Assembly: GCA_030737875.1 (NCBI GenBank)
Contig: CM060912.1
Location: forward strand, 878,067,199-878,131,198
Length of the DNA stretch: 64,000 nucleotides
Source of the DNA: Allium sativum
Taxonomy: Eukaryota; Streptophyta; Magnoliopsida; Asparagales; Amaryllidaceae
Direction: 5' to 3'
Positions 24,291 to 33,671 of the stretch are shown piece by piece (the first letter of the stretch is position 1; every line of letters begins with the position of its first letter). The notes below the pieces were generated by a model. It did not search any database, was not told where the DNA came from, and saw only the letters and a program-made list of their open reading frames with translations. The translations under genes and the position numbers were made by a program.

Positions 24291-25789
24291 TGTTGACATG
24301 GGGAATAGGTCACTCACACATGCCAACACCCGATGGACTAGATTTATGTAAATTATCCAAGTATGCCAAAATATCCAAACATAGAATTGTAGAAAAGTAA
24401 AGAACACCTAGTTTATAGTGGTTCGGAACCAACGCTCATGTCCACTTCATAGTACCTATTCATCATCATCGCTACAACTACAAAAATAATTCGAGAATTG
24501 TACACTTCGAATTTAAAAAGGTGCATTAGGGAATAACAAAGTCCTCGTTAATTCCCTATTATGCCAAAAATGTCCATCATCATCTTCTCCAAGTCAAAAT
24601 GTGTGAAATATGCTTCTAAGTCCAAATATGTCCAAAAGCGAGCAAAGTGCCAATCGAAATGTCCGAGTGAAAGGTCAACTCCAGCTAGGTGAAGTTCATA
24701 GATCCAAGAAATAGTCCAAAGCCATAGAAACCACCATGGAAGCCATTAATGAGCTCCACAAGAGATTTCCCGTATGCAATATAGTAGCCAAAAGTCCAAA
24801 TAGCCAACCTTATTCATGCCAAGAGAGGGGGTATTTACATGTGGAGATTTCGAGCATCAACCCAAAATTCAGTATTTCGGGAGTTAGCCAAAAACCAAGA
24901 ATCTTCACAAAATTCGTATCTTAGTTCACAAGCCAAAAATCAGCGATCGACACATGCAGATCCCTCAAAATTGCCTAATCCGCAAATTGGTAAATCTGCC
25001 ATGGAAAACTAAAAATTTCTTATCTAACAGGCGGATACGAAATTACTTATCATGTGGATGCCAAAATCCAGGATACAAAACATGGTGCCCATCCGATGGA
25101 AACGTGCGATCCGTACGTTGCGATCCTGCTCCTCAAACGTGCCAGATCTGAAGTCTTCGTTCTCAATGCCAAATTCGAAAAAAACTATGTTGACCTTATG
25201 AAATGAATTGGCTGACACGAAGTGATCAAGTTATTCTGAGCTTGGATACGAAATCCGTAATTTCACATCTCTAGGGGTGATACTAAATTTGTATCTTTGT
25301 ACCCCCGGAATGGATACGAAATCCCTACTTATGTCGAGCCTAAAATCTCTCTGGTGATCTGATCACATGTTTTGAGGTGATCGGTATATGAAAAGAACAT
25401 GTTGTGGAAAGTTTTTGAGCTGGTCTGCGCGATTGCGAAGGCACTTTTGGGTGACCAAACTCCACATTTTCCTAACACCAATGTACTTGCCTCAGTTGAT
25501 GTGATCCACCGTTCTTTGATGATCCACCCGATACGATCACCTGTTTCTGAGTGATCACACCGGATGTGAGATTCTGCCAAGTACGTAGTTTGATTTCGTA
25601 CTCAAAGTCTTGAACGACTGTGCTAATCCGAGAATATCTATCCAGGAATCGACGATATTTCCAAGCCTTTTTCGGATACTTTGTGACTTCGACCAAATTG
25701 CTTTGTATTCTTGAATCCGTACTCGAGTTCGAGCACTCTGATAGCCATGAACTTGATGTGTGACCGCTTTGCCAGAAAGCGGGTCAACA
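24291..25789 (-). repeat. Element 1, 5' LTR (complete)
   Basis: A 1499-bp LTR from TGTTGACATG to GGGTCAACA. It aligns with 1798-3343 plus 20501-20541. The GATACGAAAT palindromes of the other LTR are present here but more decayed (25020-25330). Confidence 0.88.
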
Positions 25790-25794
25790 CTCAC

Positions 25795-26019
25795 GATCTA
25801 CTAGCGTGTATCTACAAACAAAAACACAAAACCATACCTCTCATGGCTCATTATCCCCTCGGAGTCATGTAGCGAACAAAATTATTCCATGTCATTCCAT
25901 ATGCTCCCCCAAGCACTGGTTAGACTGATCTCCCCATAGAATAACGGAGGTTATGCTCTTATGCCTTGACGATATGGGCAAATAGCTTAGCAGTCTTCGC
26001 TTTATCTCAAGCCTTCTTA
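25795..26019. other. Flank between element 1 and the CACTA element
   Basis: Was contiguous with 1689-1797 before element 1 inserted. The minus strand can be read as a coding-like stretch (AKTAKLFAHIVKA, AYGMTWNNFVRYMTPRG) with several stops, so it may be an old gene fragment; I cannot identify it. It ends in TTA (26017-26019), the CACTA target copy. Confidence 0.35.
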
Positions 26020-26059
26020 CACTACAACAAATATTTTCATTGATAGCATTGAAAAAACG

Positions 26060-26660
26060 CTGTTATATAATTTTACAGCGTTTTGAAGAATGCTGTCTAC
26101 TAACACGTTGTTATAGGTCATGGGAATATCACAATACTTTGAAAACGCTATAGAAAAAGGACATACTACAACATTTTAGTTGGTGTTGTTGTTATGTTTG
26201 CACAACGTTTTAATTGGCGCTGTCATTATGTTTATACAGCATTTTGTGTTGTGTTTGCATAGCTAACACAAATTATTCCTTCTTCATCACATATATAACA
26301 ATGTTTTATATGGGTTAGAAACGTTGTTATCGTCTTCATACCACAACGTTTTTATGAATATATAACAGCATTTTAAAATGGTTATAACCATTGTCATCGT
26401 CTATATATTATAGCGTTTTCAACATATATAATAGCGTTTTATAAAGTCCAGAGATGTTATGACCGTCCATATAGCACAATGTTTTCCAACATATATTACA
26501 ACGTTTATTTCTGGTTAGAAAAGTTGTTACTCTCTACATATCACAACGTTTTACCATATATATCACAGCGTTTTTTATCATTTGCAAATGTTGTTCTTTC
26601 CCGCATGCCACAATATTTTTTCAAAATATATCACAACGTTTCTGTAGGGTTGTCGAGGTA
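26060..26660. repeat. CACTA left subterminal repeat region
   Basis: About fourteen copies of an ACAACGTTTT / ACAGCGTTTT-type motif, nearly all in one orientation and spaced about 20-60 bases apart, with intervening GTTGTTAT words. Such regions bind the element-encoded protein in En/Spm-type elements; binding here is inferred. Confidence 0.75.
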
Positions 26661-27503
26661 CATCTATCAGCATTTATCTTTTTTACACAATGCAGTTCAA
26701 AATCATCACGAAATTCAAACAACATAAAAGAATTATAATTATAAAACTATATCACATAAGTTATAATAATTCCATATGCCAAATATACAATAGTTGGACA
26801 TAACATTTTGTAATCGATGTTCCCATCTAACTTGTTTTTACAAAAGATGCTTACTGACAAAAAAGAAAATATAAACCGTTCAAAGTCCAAGCTTGTGTGC
26901 TCCAAAGTTGAATTTCCGTCATGCATCAAACATCAACACCAGATTTGGAAATAAGAAAATACATAACTACTTTTGTTGTATATATATGACATTGAGAAAC
27001 TGCTAACAACTGAACTAAAAAGTACAGCTAAACATGGCAATGTGAAAAGAAAACGAGGTCAAGTGTGATCAAGTCATCTTGTTGTTGGATTCAGTATAAA
27101 TATAACATTTCTAATATTGGCTTGTTTGACTGGTCGTAGTGCTTAAACTACTTAACAGCATTGGCATGGTTCAGTTCCATGCACAGGCAACATATTTTTT
27201 TCCAACCAACATCCTAAACTTCGCAACATTTCTTGTGTCAACAAATATGCGTACGGTTTAGTACAACCAAATTGCAAGAAATAAAAAAATATATAAGATC
27301 AAAATGTTTGAATACATCTAGGTCACCGTATCTTCTGTTTTTTCTGGTTTTATCTACCTAAACGAAATTTAAATATTAATTCAGTTTTAAGAGGTGAAAA
27401 GGGAAATCATACTTGAAGCAAAATTCTACCAAAACAATCATAATAAGGAGTATTTCCATCATTCATACTGACGATAAGTAAAGATAAGATAAGTCATTCT
27501 TAC
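26661..27503. other. CACTA 3' region, no gene seen
   Basis: AT-rich sequence between the subterminal repeats and the last recognised exon. It probably contains the 3' end of the minus-strand gene (last introns and untranslated region), but I cannot place an exon. No Ulp1-type protease motif, found at the C-terminus of some related proteins, is visible. Confidence 0.4.
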
Positions 27504-27777
27504 TTGAAGACAATTCTGCGGCGACAATTGCAGAAGGCCAAGCTATAGTAGAACCAATTGCATCTTAAATAAACTCAAACTCGGATGTAGGTCTCCATAA
27601 AGGCGCATTTGGAACTTTATCAATATCAAACCAAACTTTAATGGCACCTTCTCCCAAACGAACAAAATGGACCATCGCATTTGGGTCAGTCGAAGACACG
27701 CGTCCTTCAGCAACAACTTCTTTCTCTCCATGAACACTAATCAACTTGCATTTAATGTTTGACTTGAAACTAGTGGT
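27504..27777 (-). pseudogene. CACTA gene exon, DUF8039-like repeat 3
   Basis: Bounded by an acceptor (GACAG/ACCA at 27777) and a donor (GTAAG after 27504). It encodes GEKEVVAEGRVSSTDPNAM, then an LGEG-containing segment and GSTIAWPSAIV. The VAEG...DP...LG...W..P...G..I.WP pattern matches the other two repeats and the plant domain I know as DUF8039, common in CACTA-derived proteins. An in-frame TAA interrupts it near 27567. Function of the domain is unknown. Confidence 0.6.
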
Positions 27778-27900
27778 CTGTCATGCAATATTTGAAATAG
27801 TTTAAATATGTTTTCTACAAAACAGAAGTGATAATAATAATAAAACAGTATCAAGGTATATGCATGTTTTTATAAATTAAATACATGAACTACACATTAC

Positions 27901-28218
27901 CGCTGAATGTGATACTATATTTGGCGTATCAGCAGATTCCGTAGCATTAATATCCTCAAGAACGACATTTTTTTGCGGCCAAGCTACTTTGCACCCAATA
28001 GCTTCTCCAACACATGTTATACCAAATGGTGCTCTCCATAAGAATGCATCTGATTTTTTTGGCGCATCAATCAAAACAAGCACAACAGACAGTCCAAGTG
28101 GAATATTATCCATGAGCTGATTTGGATCAGTATAGTACAACAACCCTTCAGCAACTAATTCTTTGCTTCCAACCCAATCATACAACTTGCATTTCTTATT
28201 TGTTGATGAAGTTTTACT
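27901..28218 (-). pseudogene. CACTA gene exon, DUF8039-like repeat 2 (best preserved)
   Basis: Acceptor TACTAG at 28219-28220, donor GCG/GTAATG at 27901. The exon is open throughout. It encodes CKLYDWVGSKELVAEG, TDPNQLMDNIPLGLS, a hydrophobic strand, then LWRAPFG, GEAIGCKVAWPQKNV and an acidic end. This exon carries the clearest version of the motif series and serves as reference for repeats 1 and 3. Part of a pseudogene because neighbouring exons are broken. Confidence 0.65.
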
Positions 28219-28292
28219 CTAGTAAAAAAAACTATTATCAGGTTCTTATATTAAATCATAGAGCTAATGAGTGCATAAAGAATTAAGTATAC

Positions 28293-28597
28293 CGCATTTT
28301 CATCATTTTCAGAGACTATCGTAGTGTGGTGTACAACTCTGTCAGATGGCCATACTACTATCTCATCCTTAGCTTCTCCAATTTGTGAGATTATCCTAGG
28401 AGTAAACCTCCATAATAAGCATCCAATTTCTTTGGGATTTCTATCAAAATTTTCATGGCATTTGGTCCAAGTGGAATATTGTATCAAAGCTCTTTAGGGT
28501 CATTTAAAAGAACACTTCCTTCAGCTACTATTTCGTCCATCCCAGTCCAATCCAACAAATTACATCTGACATTCGGCTGGTCATACTTACTCTCCAT
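28293..28597 (-). pseudogene. CACTA gene exon, DUF8039-like repeat 1
   Basis: Read from about 28597 to a donor GCG/GTATAC at 28293. It encodes LLDWTGMDEIVAEG, LLNDPKEL, then an in-frame TGA, NIPLGPNAMKILIEIPKK, then a frameshift into the GEAKDEIVVWPSDRV part. Same motif order as the two following exons, so the domain was triplicated by exon duplication before decay. Confidence 0.6.
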
Positions 28598-28820
28598 TTA
28601 GTCAAAATCACTTATATTATATATTAAATCAAAATAATTCCATTGTTATAGCAACAATAATAATATAAATCATTTGTACCACTTGAAATGGACTCTCATC
28701 CCTGCTGCTTCCTTTAACCTGATAAACAATTATGCAAGTAGTTATTAATTGGTGGTGATCGTGATGCAATTATGTAAACAATTATGCAAATTATGGGGAC
28801 GTCTCACAAAAATTAAAAAC

Positions 28821-29045
28821 CAGATGTCTGAATCAATAAACGAGAAGTCTGAAAATTGACAGGGTTAAAATAAAAAATAGGAAAACTAAAATCAGACGTC
28901 TGAAAAAATTAGCAGACGTTTGAAAATAAACACGGGTTTAAAAATCATCCAACACAAACGCATGAAACTATTCGCATACGTCTGAAAATTTCCTCGGGTT
29001 GAAAAAAACCTAAATCAAACGTCTAATTTTCAAACTAGAGGTTTA
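28821..29045. repeat. AGACGTCTG repeat cluster 1
   Basis: Several copies of AGACGTCTG, AGACGTTTG and AAACGTCTA, mostly followed by AAAAATT and then CGGGTT. It has the same orientation as clusters 2 and 3 but is more degraded. It lies immediately before the plus-strand gene at 29168. Confidence 0.6.
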
Positions 29046-29167
29046 ATTTACAAAACGTCAGTTATTTCTATAAAAAAAATAACTGCAACCTTTTATTCCT
29101 CACTCTTCCATTTCACCGATCAAATTGAATCTTCTGTAACCCTAAAATCCCAAATCCAGTCCAAATC

Positions 29168-30791
29168 ATGGGTCCTAAAAAAAAGTTCATCAAAACAAAA
29201 GAGGGCAGATGAAGAATCATCAAATCCTCCAAAAACTACTGAAGAAACACCATAACCAGTTTCGCAATCACGAATCGACAGATGGATGAACCAAACACCC
29301 TAGGCAATAGAAAGATATGGATTGATGTAGAATAAAATCCTAGATACTGGTCCATTCTACAGTCTCATTGATTTTACGATGTATAATTTACATAGCCTAT
29401 GCCAGGATGCTGGTCTTGTAACCCTGGTCTCATTCCCTTCTAATCACTTTCACATTGACCAGCTATCCATATTTCCATTCTATGTGAACTTAGATAGTAC
29501 AGGTTTATGGAATCCTCAAGTAGAAAAAGATTGGATTTGGTCAAGTGTTAGCGGGGTTACTGTTAGATTCACAGCTAAGGACATAAGAGATATATTTCAG
29601 TGTTCTAACACCGGGACAATATCAATGATATTCCCGATATGCGTTTTAAGCCACGGAATAACATTACTCATCAAATTTGGGAAGATGATTTGCCTCAGTT
29701 TTCTTACTCGAGTTCTTATAAATACAATGTTTCCTCGGCTTGGAAGCCATGAAAAAAAAAATACTTGATCTAGAGCATAGGGCCTTATATGCTATATTTG
29801 GTGGTATTCAAGTTAATTGGGCTCAATTTACCTTTGATGAACTAAAGGAATTTTGGAGTAAGTCTCGACAAACAATTATCTATGCTCCGTTTATTATGAT
29901 ATTATTAAAGGAAAAAAAGTTCCGACTTATTTATCAATGTTTGAGGAAATTCCGGTTAAGAAAGCAGGTAAAAAATTCTTCTCCTTGATGCGTCTCCTGG
30001 AAGAACCACCATTATTTTGCACTCTGGACGAATGGAGAGATAAACGTCAAGGCAAACAAGTTCCGTCGTAAGAGAATCCTGAAAAGCATATTCAGGATGT
30101 GCTGGAATCTTCCTCCCTACAAGCTTTTCAATATCGAACTTTTGAAGGTATGACTTCTTCCAAGGCATAAATTCTTCCAAATGAATCATTTCGTCAAGTC
30201 GTCATTCATAATCAACTAATATTGTATTAAAATCAAGTTGCCTTGGGGAATCGTATTGCGAATATGGAACTTACACTAGCGTCTCATCTCGCAACTATTG
30301 AGATTACAATGAGTGCAACAACACGGTCTCTCACTGAAATTTTACGACGTACTCGACCACAGAATCTTCCATCTCCACCATCTCTAATCTTTTCAGTACA
30401 TAATTTTGAAGAAAAAGAAGATTCAAATAAATCTGGTGATAAGGGGGATAAAGTGGAAGAAAAGGAGGGGGAAGGTGACCCAAAAGAAGCGAGCATCAAA
30501 CCTAAGAAATACGATGATAAGGAGGAGATAGAGGAAGAAAAAGAGGGGGAAGGCGACCCAAAAGAAGCAATCATCGAACCTAAAGAAAAAGAAGATCCAA
30601 AGATATTCGATAACAAGGAGGAGAGAGAGGAAGAAAAAGAGAGGGAAGGCGACCCAAAAGAAGCGAGCATCGAACCTGAGGAAAAAGAAAATTCAAAGAA
30701 ATCTGATGACAAGTTGGACATAAGGGTAGATAAAGAGGGGGATAACGACTCAACAAAAGCGAGAGGCAAACCTAAAGACGCCGACGCTTAA
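29168..30791 (+). pseudogene. Decayed gene resembling the putative plant transposon protein family
   Basis: Starts at ATG 29168 with a lysine-rich end (MGPKKKFIKT). After early stops and frameshifts it becomes open at 29379-29768 with LVSFPSNHFHIDQL, FYVNLDSTGLW and VTVRFTAKDIRDIFQC, followed by RALYAIFGGIQVNWAQF (29740-29880). This order (body with F-Y-V-N-L, then a beta-rich V.F...I..I segment, then an L-rich helix) fits the plant family labelled putative plant transposon protein (PF20167 type). The C-terminal part (30243-30791) starts with GNRIANMELTLASHLA, an amphipathic helix, and ends in an acidic region with three ~35-residue repeats of the EGEGDPKEA type. It is broken by at least three stops and several frameshifts. 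It runs opposite to the CACTA gene and may have been captured. Function unknown. Confidence 0.5.
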
Positions 30792-31138
30792 TTTACAATT
30801 TATGAAAAATTATCTATGTATTAAACTTTATTTCATGACATAGTTGTGTTATGATTGTGACTTTGATGTGTGCTATGCTTTTGATAACTAGATGATGTTA
30901 ATTTGTTGTGTTTTGATTGCGACTTTGATGGTTGTATTTTGATTGTGACTTTGACGTATGTTAGCTTGTGATAACTTGATGATAATGCTATATCTATATC
31001 CGTATCCAGAATTATTTTCGGATAGAGGATAATCCGCTTAATTTTTGGATATCGGATATCCGTATCCTCTTAATTTTCGGATACGAACGGATATTAGAAT
31101 GTAATGATTTTGTGACATGCACAGCTGATTTTAATGTG

Positions 31139-31440
31139 TCAGACGTCTGGATATATTGCCACGCATCTGATATCAGAACCAGAAAACCATCTAAATGATA
31201 ATCAGACGCCTAATATTTTACCCAGACGTTTGGATTTCATCTCTGTCTAAAATATTATTCCTGAAGAAGTATTCAGAGGTCTGGAACTTTTATCTAGACG
31301 TCTGAAATTTCTCTCGGCTTAAAAAATTGTAAATGAAGTAGCAATCAGACATCTGGATTACATCTCAGCCTAAAATATTATGCATGAAGAATCATTCAGA
31401 CGTCTGGATAATTTATTCAGATGTCTGGATATTTTCTTGG
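31139..31440. repeat. AGACGTCTG repeat cluster 2
   Basis: Four to five units of about 65-70 bp, each with two AGACGTCTG-like palindromic words about 25 bases apart (CAGACGTCTGGAT ... CAGATGTCTGGAT), followed by a conserved CCTAAAATATTATGC. It lies just downstream of the plus-strand gene. Confidence 0.8.
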
Positions 31441-31469
31441 CCTAAAATAATGTCGGCAGAAGCATTCAA

Positions 31470-31630
31470 AATCATAATGAACACATCGAATATATTGGAC
31501 AAATTGATATACATGTAGAACACAACGATATATTGGACAAATTGATATACATTTAGAATACAACGATATATTGGACAACTTGATCAAATATCAAAACAAA
31601 CAATATATTGGACACAATGATATATGATTG
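31470..31630. repeat. Short tandem array, ~40-bp unit
   Basis: Four copies of a unit with CGATATATTGGACAA and TTGATATACAT. No function recognised. Confidence 0.7.
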
Positions 31631-31673
31631 TAGTGTATCCCCTTAAAATGTTAAGTAGTGTTGCCACAAAATT

Positions 31674-31749
31674 TATTTTCAGAACCATATAGATGAGGTA
31701 TTCAGTATCTTTAGGGTACTGAATACCACTCTACATGGATCTGAAAATA
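31674..31749. repeat. Imperfect hairpin
   Basis: Left arm TATTTTCAGAACCAT... and right arm ...ATGGATCTGAAAATA pair over about 31 bases with a few mismatches around a loop of about ten bases. Could be a tiny foldback element or a small-RNA-like stem; nothing decides between them. Confidence 0.6.
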
Positions 31750-31888
31750 ACCTCATGATAGTACTAACGTAAACCAAGGCAACATGGCTTCAATTAACTA
31801 AGGCGGCATGACTTGCTCCCAATAGATGCGAGCATGACATCACTGGTTCAAGACTGACATGGTAATAAGGCTTGTGTAAGAGGAAAGA

Positions 31889-31927
31889 AGTAACTTAAAG
31901 ACAGTAGGACTGTGTCTTTAAGTTACT
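31889..31927. repeat. Perfect 15-bp hairpin
   Basis: AGTAACTTAAAGACA and its exact complement separated by nine bases. It lies inside the intron region of the CACTA gene. Confidence 0.7.
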
Positions 31928-32494
31928 ATGAGTGTGGTCCATCATAATATTCTGAAGTATGGTGAAGACAAGAAGTAACTCTACTAATAAGTTTTAGATA
32001 GGGATGAAAGAGCCAACTCATTTCTGATAAGGAACAACGTGCACATGCAGCTCATTTTGATAAGTTCTAGATGAGGAGATACGTGTATATACGCATATCG
32101 AGTCATCTTTTATGAACAGGGTCCAACTTTTTATGTTTTGGCATATAGCCATGATTCATTGATTCACCTTTTGAGCATACCACAACATGGAAACCATGTG
32201 TACATGCAGCAGTGTCAAGCCTGTACATGCAGCAGTGTCCAGCTTGAATTTATTTTATCTCTAGATTCATCTTTTGGTTTTGTGAAAAGTAAAGTATGAA
32301 GCTGCTGCATGTACTCAATCTTTATTTTATCTTTGGGTTTATATGACAACTTGAATTTTATTATGAATTATTTATGTAGTCATTACTCAATAAAGAGTTT
32401 ATTCAATGATTTACTGCGATTCTAAACTCACATAATGCAAATAACTAATTGCTATGTACAAGTTATAACTTATTGCCATTCGTTTTAGAAATAC

Positions 32495-32714
32495 CTGGTT
32501 TTGTGATACTAGCATTTGAACCATCTTCTCCAAATCCGCAACTCTATTTTGTAGTTGCATTGTTTGTTTTTGATTAGCTTGTGACAAAACAAACTTGGTG
32601 TGGGTCATACCTCTTCCCATTCATATCGTTTCCCAGCACTGCTGATAGAGCATCTTCTCTCACAGAAGTTGTCGAGGTAGCTTGTGGTTCAACGTTAAAC
32701 TTTTTAATCTTCTC
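32495..32714 (-). pseudogene. CACTA transposase exon, C-terminal coiled coil
   Basis: Acceptor TTTATAG at 32715-32721, donor CAG/GTATTT at 32495. It encodes EKIKKFNVEPQATSTTSVRE and DALSAVLGNDMNG. A one-base frameshift near 32625 then leads into HTKFVLSQANQKQ and a heptad-like stretch with LQNRVADLEKMVQMLVSQ. This is the tail pattern of plant Ptta/En/Spm-type transposase proteins (Transposase_24 group), where the sequence DALS.VLG precedes a coiled coil. Confidence 0.65.
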
Positions 32715-32814
32715 CTATAAAGGAAAACATACATTGTAACTTTCAACATTATCACATTCTAAAATCGTTTATAATATGTCAATTTAAAAGTAAATCACAT
32801 ACAATAGTTTCTTC

Positions 32815-32925
32815 AACAACCGAGCTCGTCGGCTCACCGTTTTTTCGAGTGTGAGATTTAATCGAACATCAGATCGACCGACAGAGGAAGGATCTAGACT
32901 CTCGTTTTTCTATGGTAATAAAAAT
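32815..32925 (-). pseudogene. CACTA transposase exon
   Basis: Follows an acceptor TACCATAG and ends at ATT/GTATGTG. It encodes ESLDPSSVGRSDV, then, after a stop or frameshift, SHTRKNGEPTSSVVEETI. The KNGEP..S.VVEETI block is a hallmark of plant CACTA Ptta/En/Spm-type proteins. It joins in phase with the next exon (EKIKKF). Confidence 0.62.
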
Positions 32926-32997
32926 CGGAATAAAATAATTTATCATAACTCTACAAATGGCATGAGAAGATCATAACATTAAAATTATTTCTGACCA

Positions 32998-33085
32998 AAT
33001 CAGCAGCTAAGCGAGCCATTCCTTTATGGTTGCATGTATGTGGCATCTATCTGCATCTGATGGCTTTGAATATTTCACTTTGTTG
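32998..33085 (-). pseudogene. CACTA transposase exon
   Basis: Acceptor TTTCAG at 33086-33091. It encodes QQSEIFKAIRCR, an in-frame TAG, then MPHTCNHKGMARLAADL. The PHT...KG.ARL...L pattern is the conserved block that precedes the R/SDLW block in this protein family. The likely donor is TTG/GTCAGA. Confidence 0.6.
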
Positions 33086-33158
33086 CTGAAATAAAAAATT
33101 AAAATATAATGACTAGTTAATTCACATATATGAAGATGACCATTTATACATAATTTAC

Positions 33159-33367
33159 CTTAAACTTTGGACTAGTTTTCAAGTTGATAAAATCATTCCA
33201 CTCCGTCATAGTTTTGATATTATCCGGTTTCAATTGAAGTCTTTCCCCCTTGGACTTTGCTTTGACTAATTTATTAACTAACGTGCATTTTGAACACCTA
33301 AATATACACCCCATTTGCCGAAATATGGGGACCTTTTTCCATTCCTCATTCAACACAAATCTTGCCT
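33159..33367 (-). pseudogene. CACTA transposase exon, core block
   Basis: Acceptor GATCATAG, donor AAG/GTAAAT. It is open throughout and encodes FVLNEEWKKVPIFRQMGC, a lysine-rich middle, and MTEWNDFINLKTSPKFK. This is the W.K......G...R.....L ... W..F....SP.F. block of plant Ptta/En/Spm-type transposase proteins. The exon upstream of it in the gene is now 15.7 kb away (49071), because a 14-kb LTR element sits in the intron. Confidence 0.7.
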
Positions 33368-33671
33368 ATGATCAAAAAAAGAGGAAAATTTGCATTTAGC
33401 CCTCTTCTGAGAACTTATAACGGATATAAATTGTTGATTTGGGCCTCATTTGGGTATAAACTTCAGTGGCCTCCTAAAATTAACTTCAATGGGCAAAAAT
33501 CAAAATTTTCCTCTGAAATTAACTTCAATGGCGTCCTCTTATTGTCCACCACCTCCTACTAGTAAGTTTGCCTAACTTTGTTGTATAAAGCTTGTATGTG
33601 TATGTTTAAAATTAAACTTGTGATTAAAGTTCAAGTTATTCATATTTAGTTGTGTATTTGTTGATTGAGTA
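33368..33671. other. CACTA intron sequence left of the LTR element
   Basis: AT-rich, no exon recognised. A short plus-strand frame beginning MASSYCPPPP near 33530 ends at a GTAAGT, but no convincing continuation exists. Confidence 0.4.

Larger units (their letters stand above)
1798..25789 (-). mobile_element. Element 1: non-autonomous Ty3/gypsy-type LTR retrotransposon with gag only
   Basis: Direct LTRs start TGTTGACATGG and end GGGTCAACA, giving a 7-bp terminal inverted repeat. The exact 5-bp duplication CTCAC lies at 1793-1797 and 25790-25794. The element reads on the minus strand: 5' LTR 24291-25789, primer site at 24272-24287, decayed gag, a non-coding 3' section with tandem repeats, then the 3' LTR (1798-3343 plus 20501-20541), which element 2 splits. 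Without the insertion it is about 6.8 kb. No protease, reverse transcriptase, RNase H or integrase is seen, so it resembles the TR-GAG class that depends on a partner. A stretch of about 137 bases at the LTR starts differs at roughly 15 percent of sites, making it the oldest member of the stack. Confidence 0.9.

Noticed and set aside
1688..26024. Pairing the TAGTG end at 1688 with the CACTA end at 26020 as one element
   Set aside because: The orientations are wrong: 1688 is a right end and 26020 a left end, so they belong to different elements.
30284..30769. 161-codon minus frame, Ser-rich
   Set aside because: Antisense shadow of the acidic repeat region of the plus-strand gene; Glu and Lys codons read backwards give Ser, Phe and Leu.
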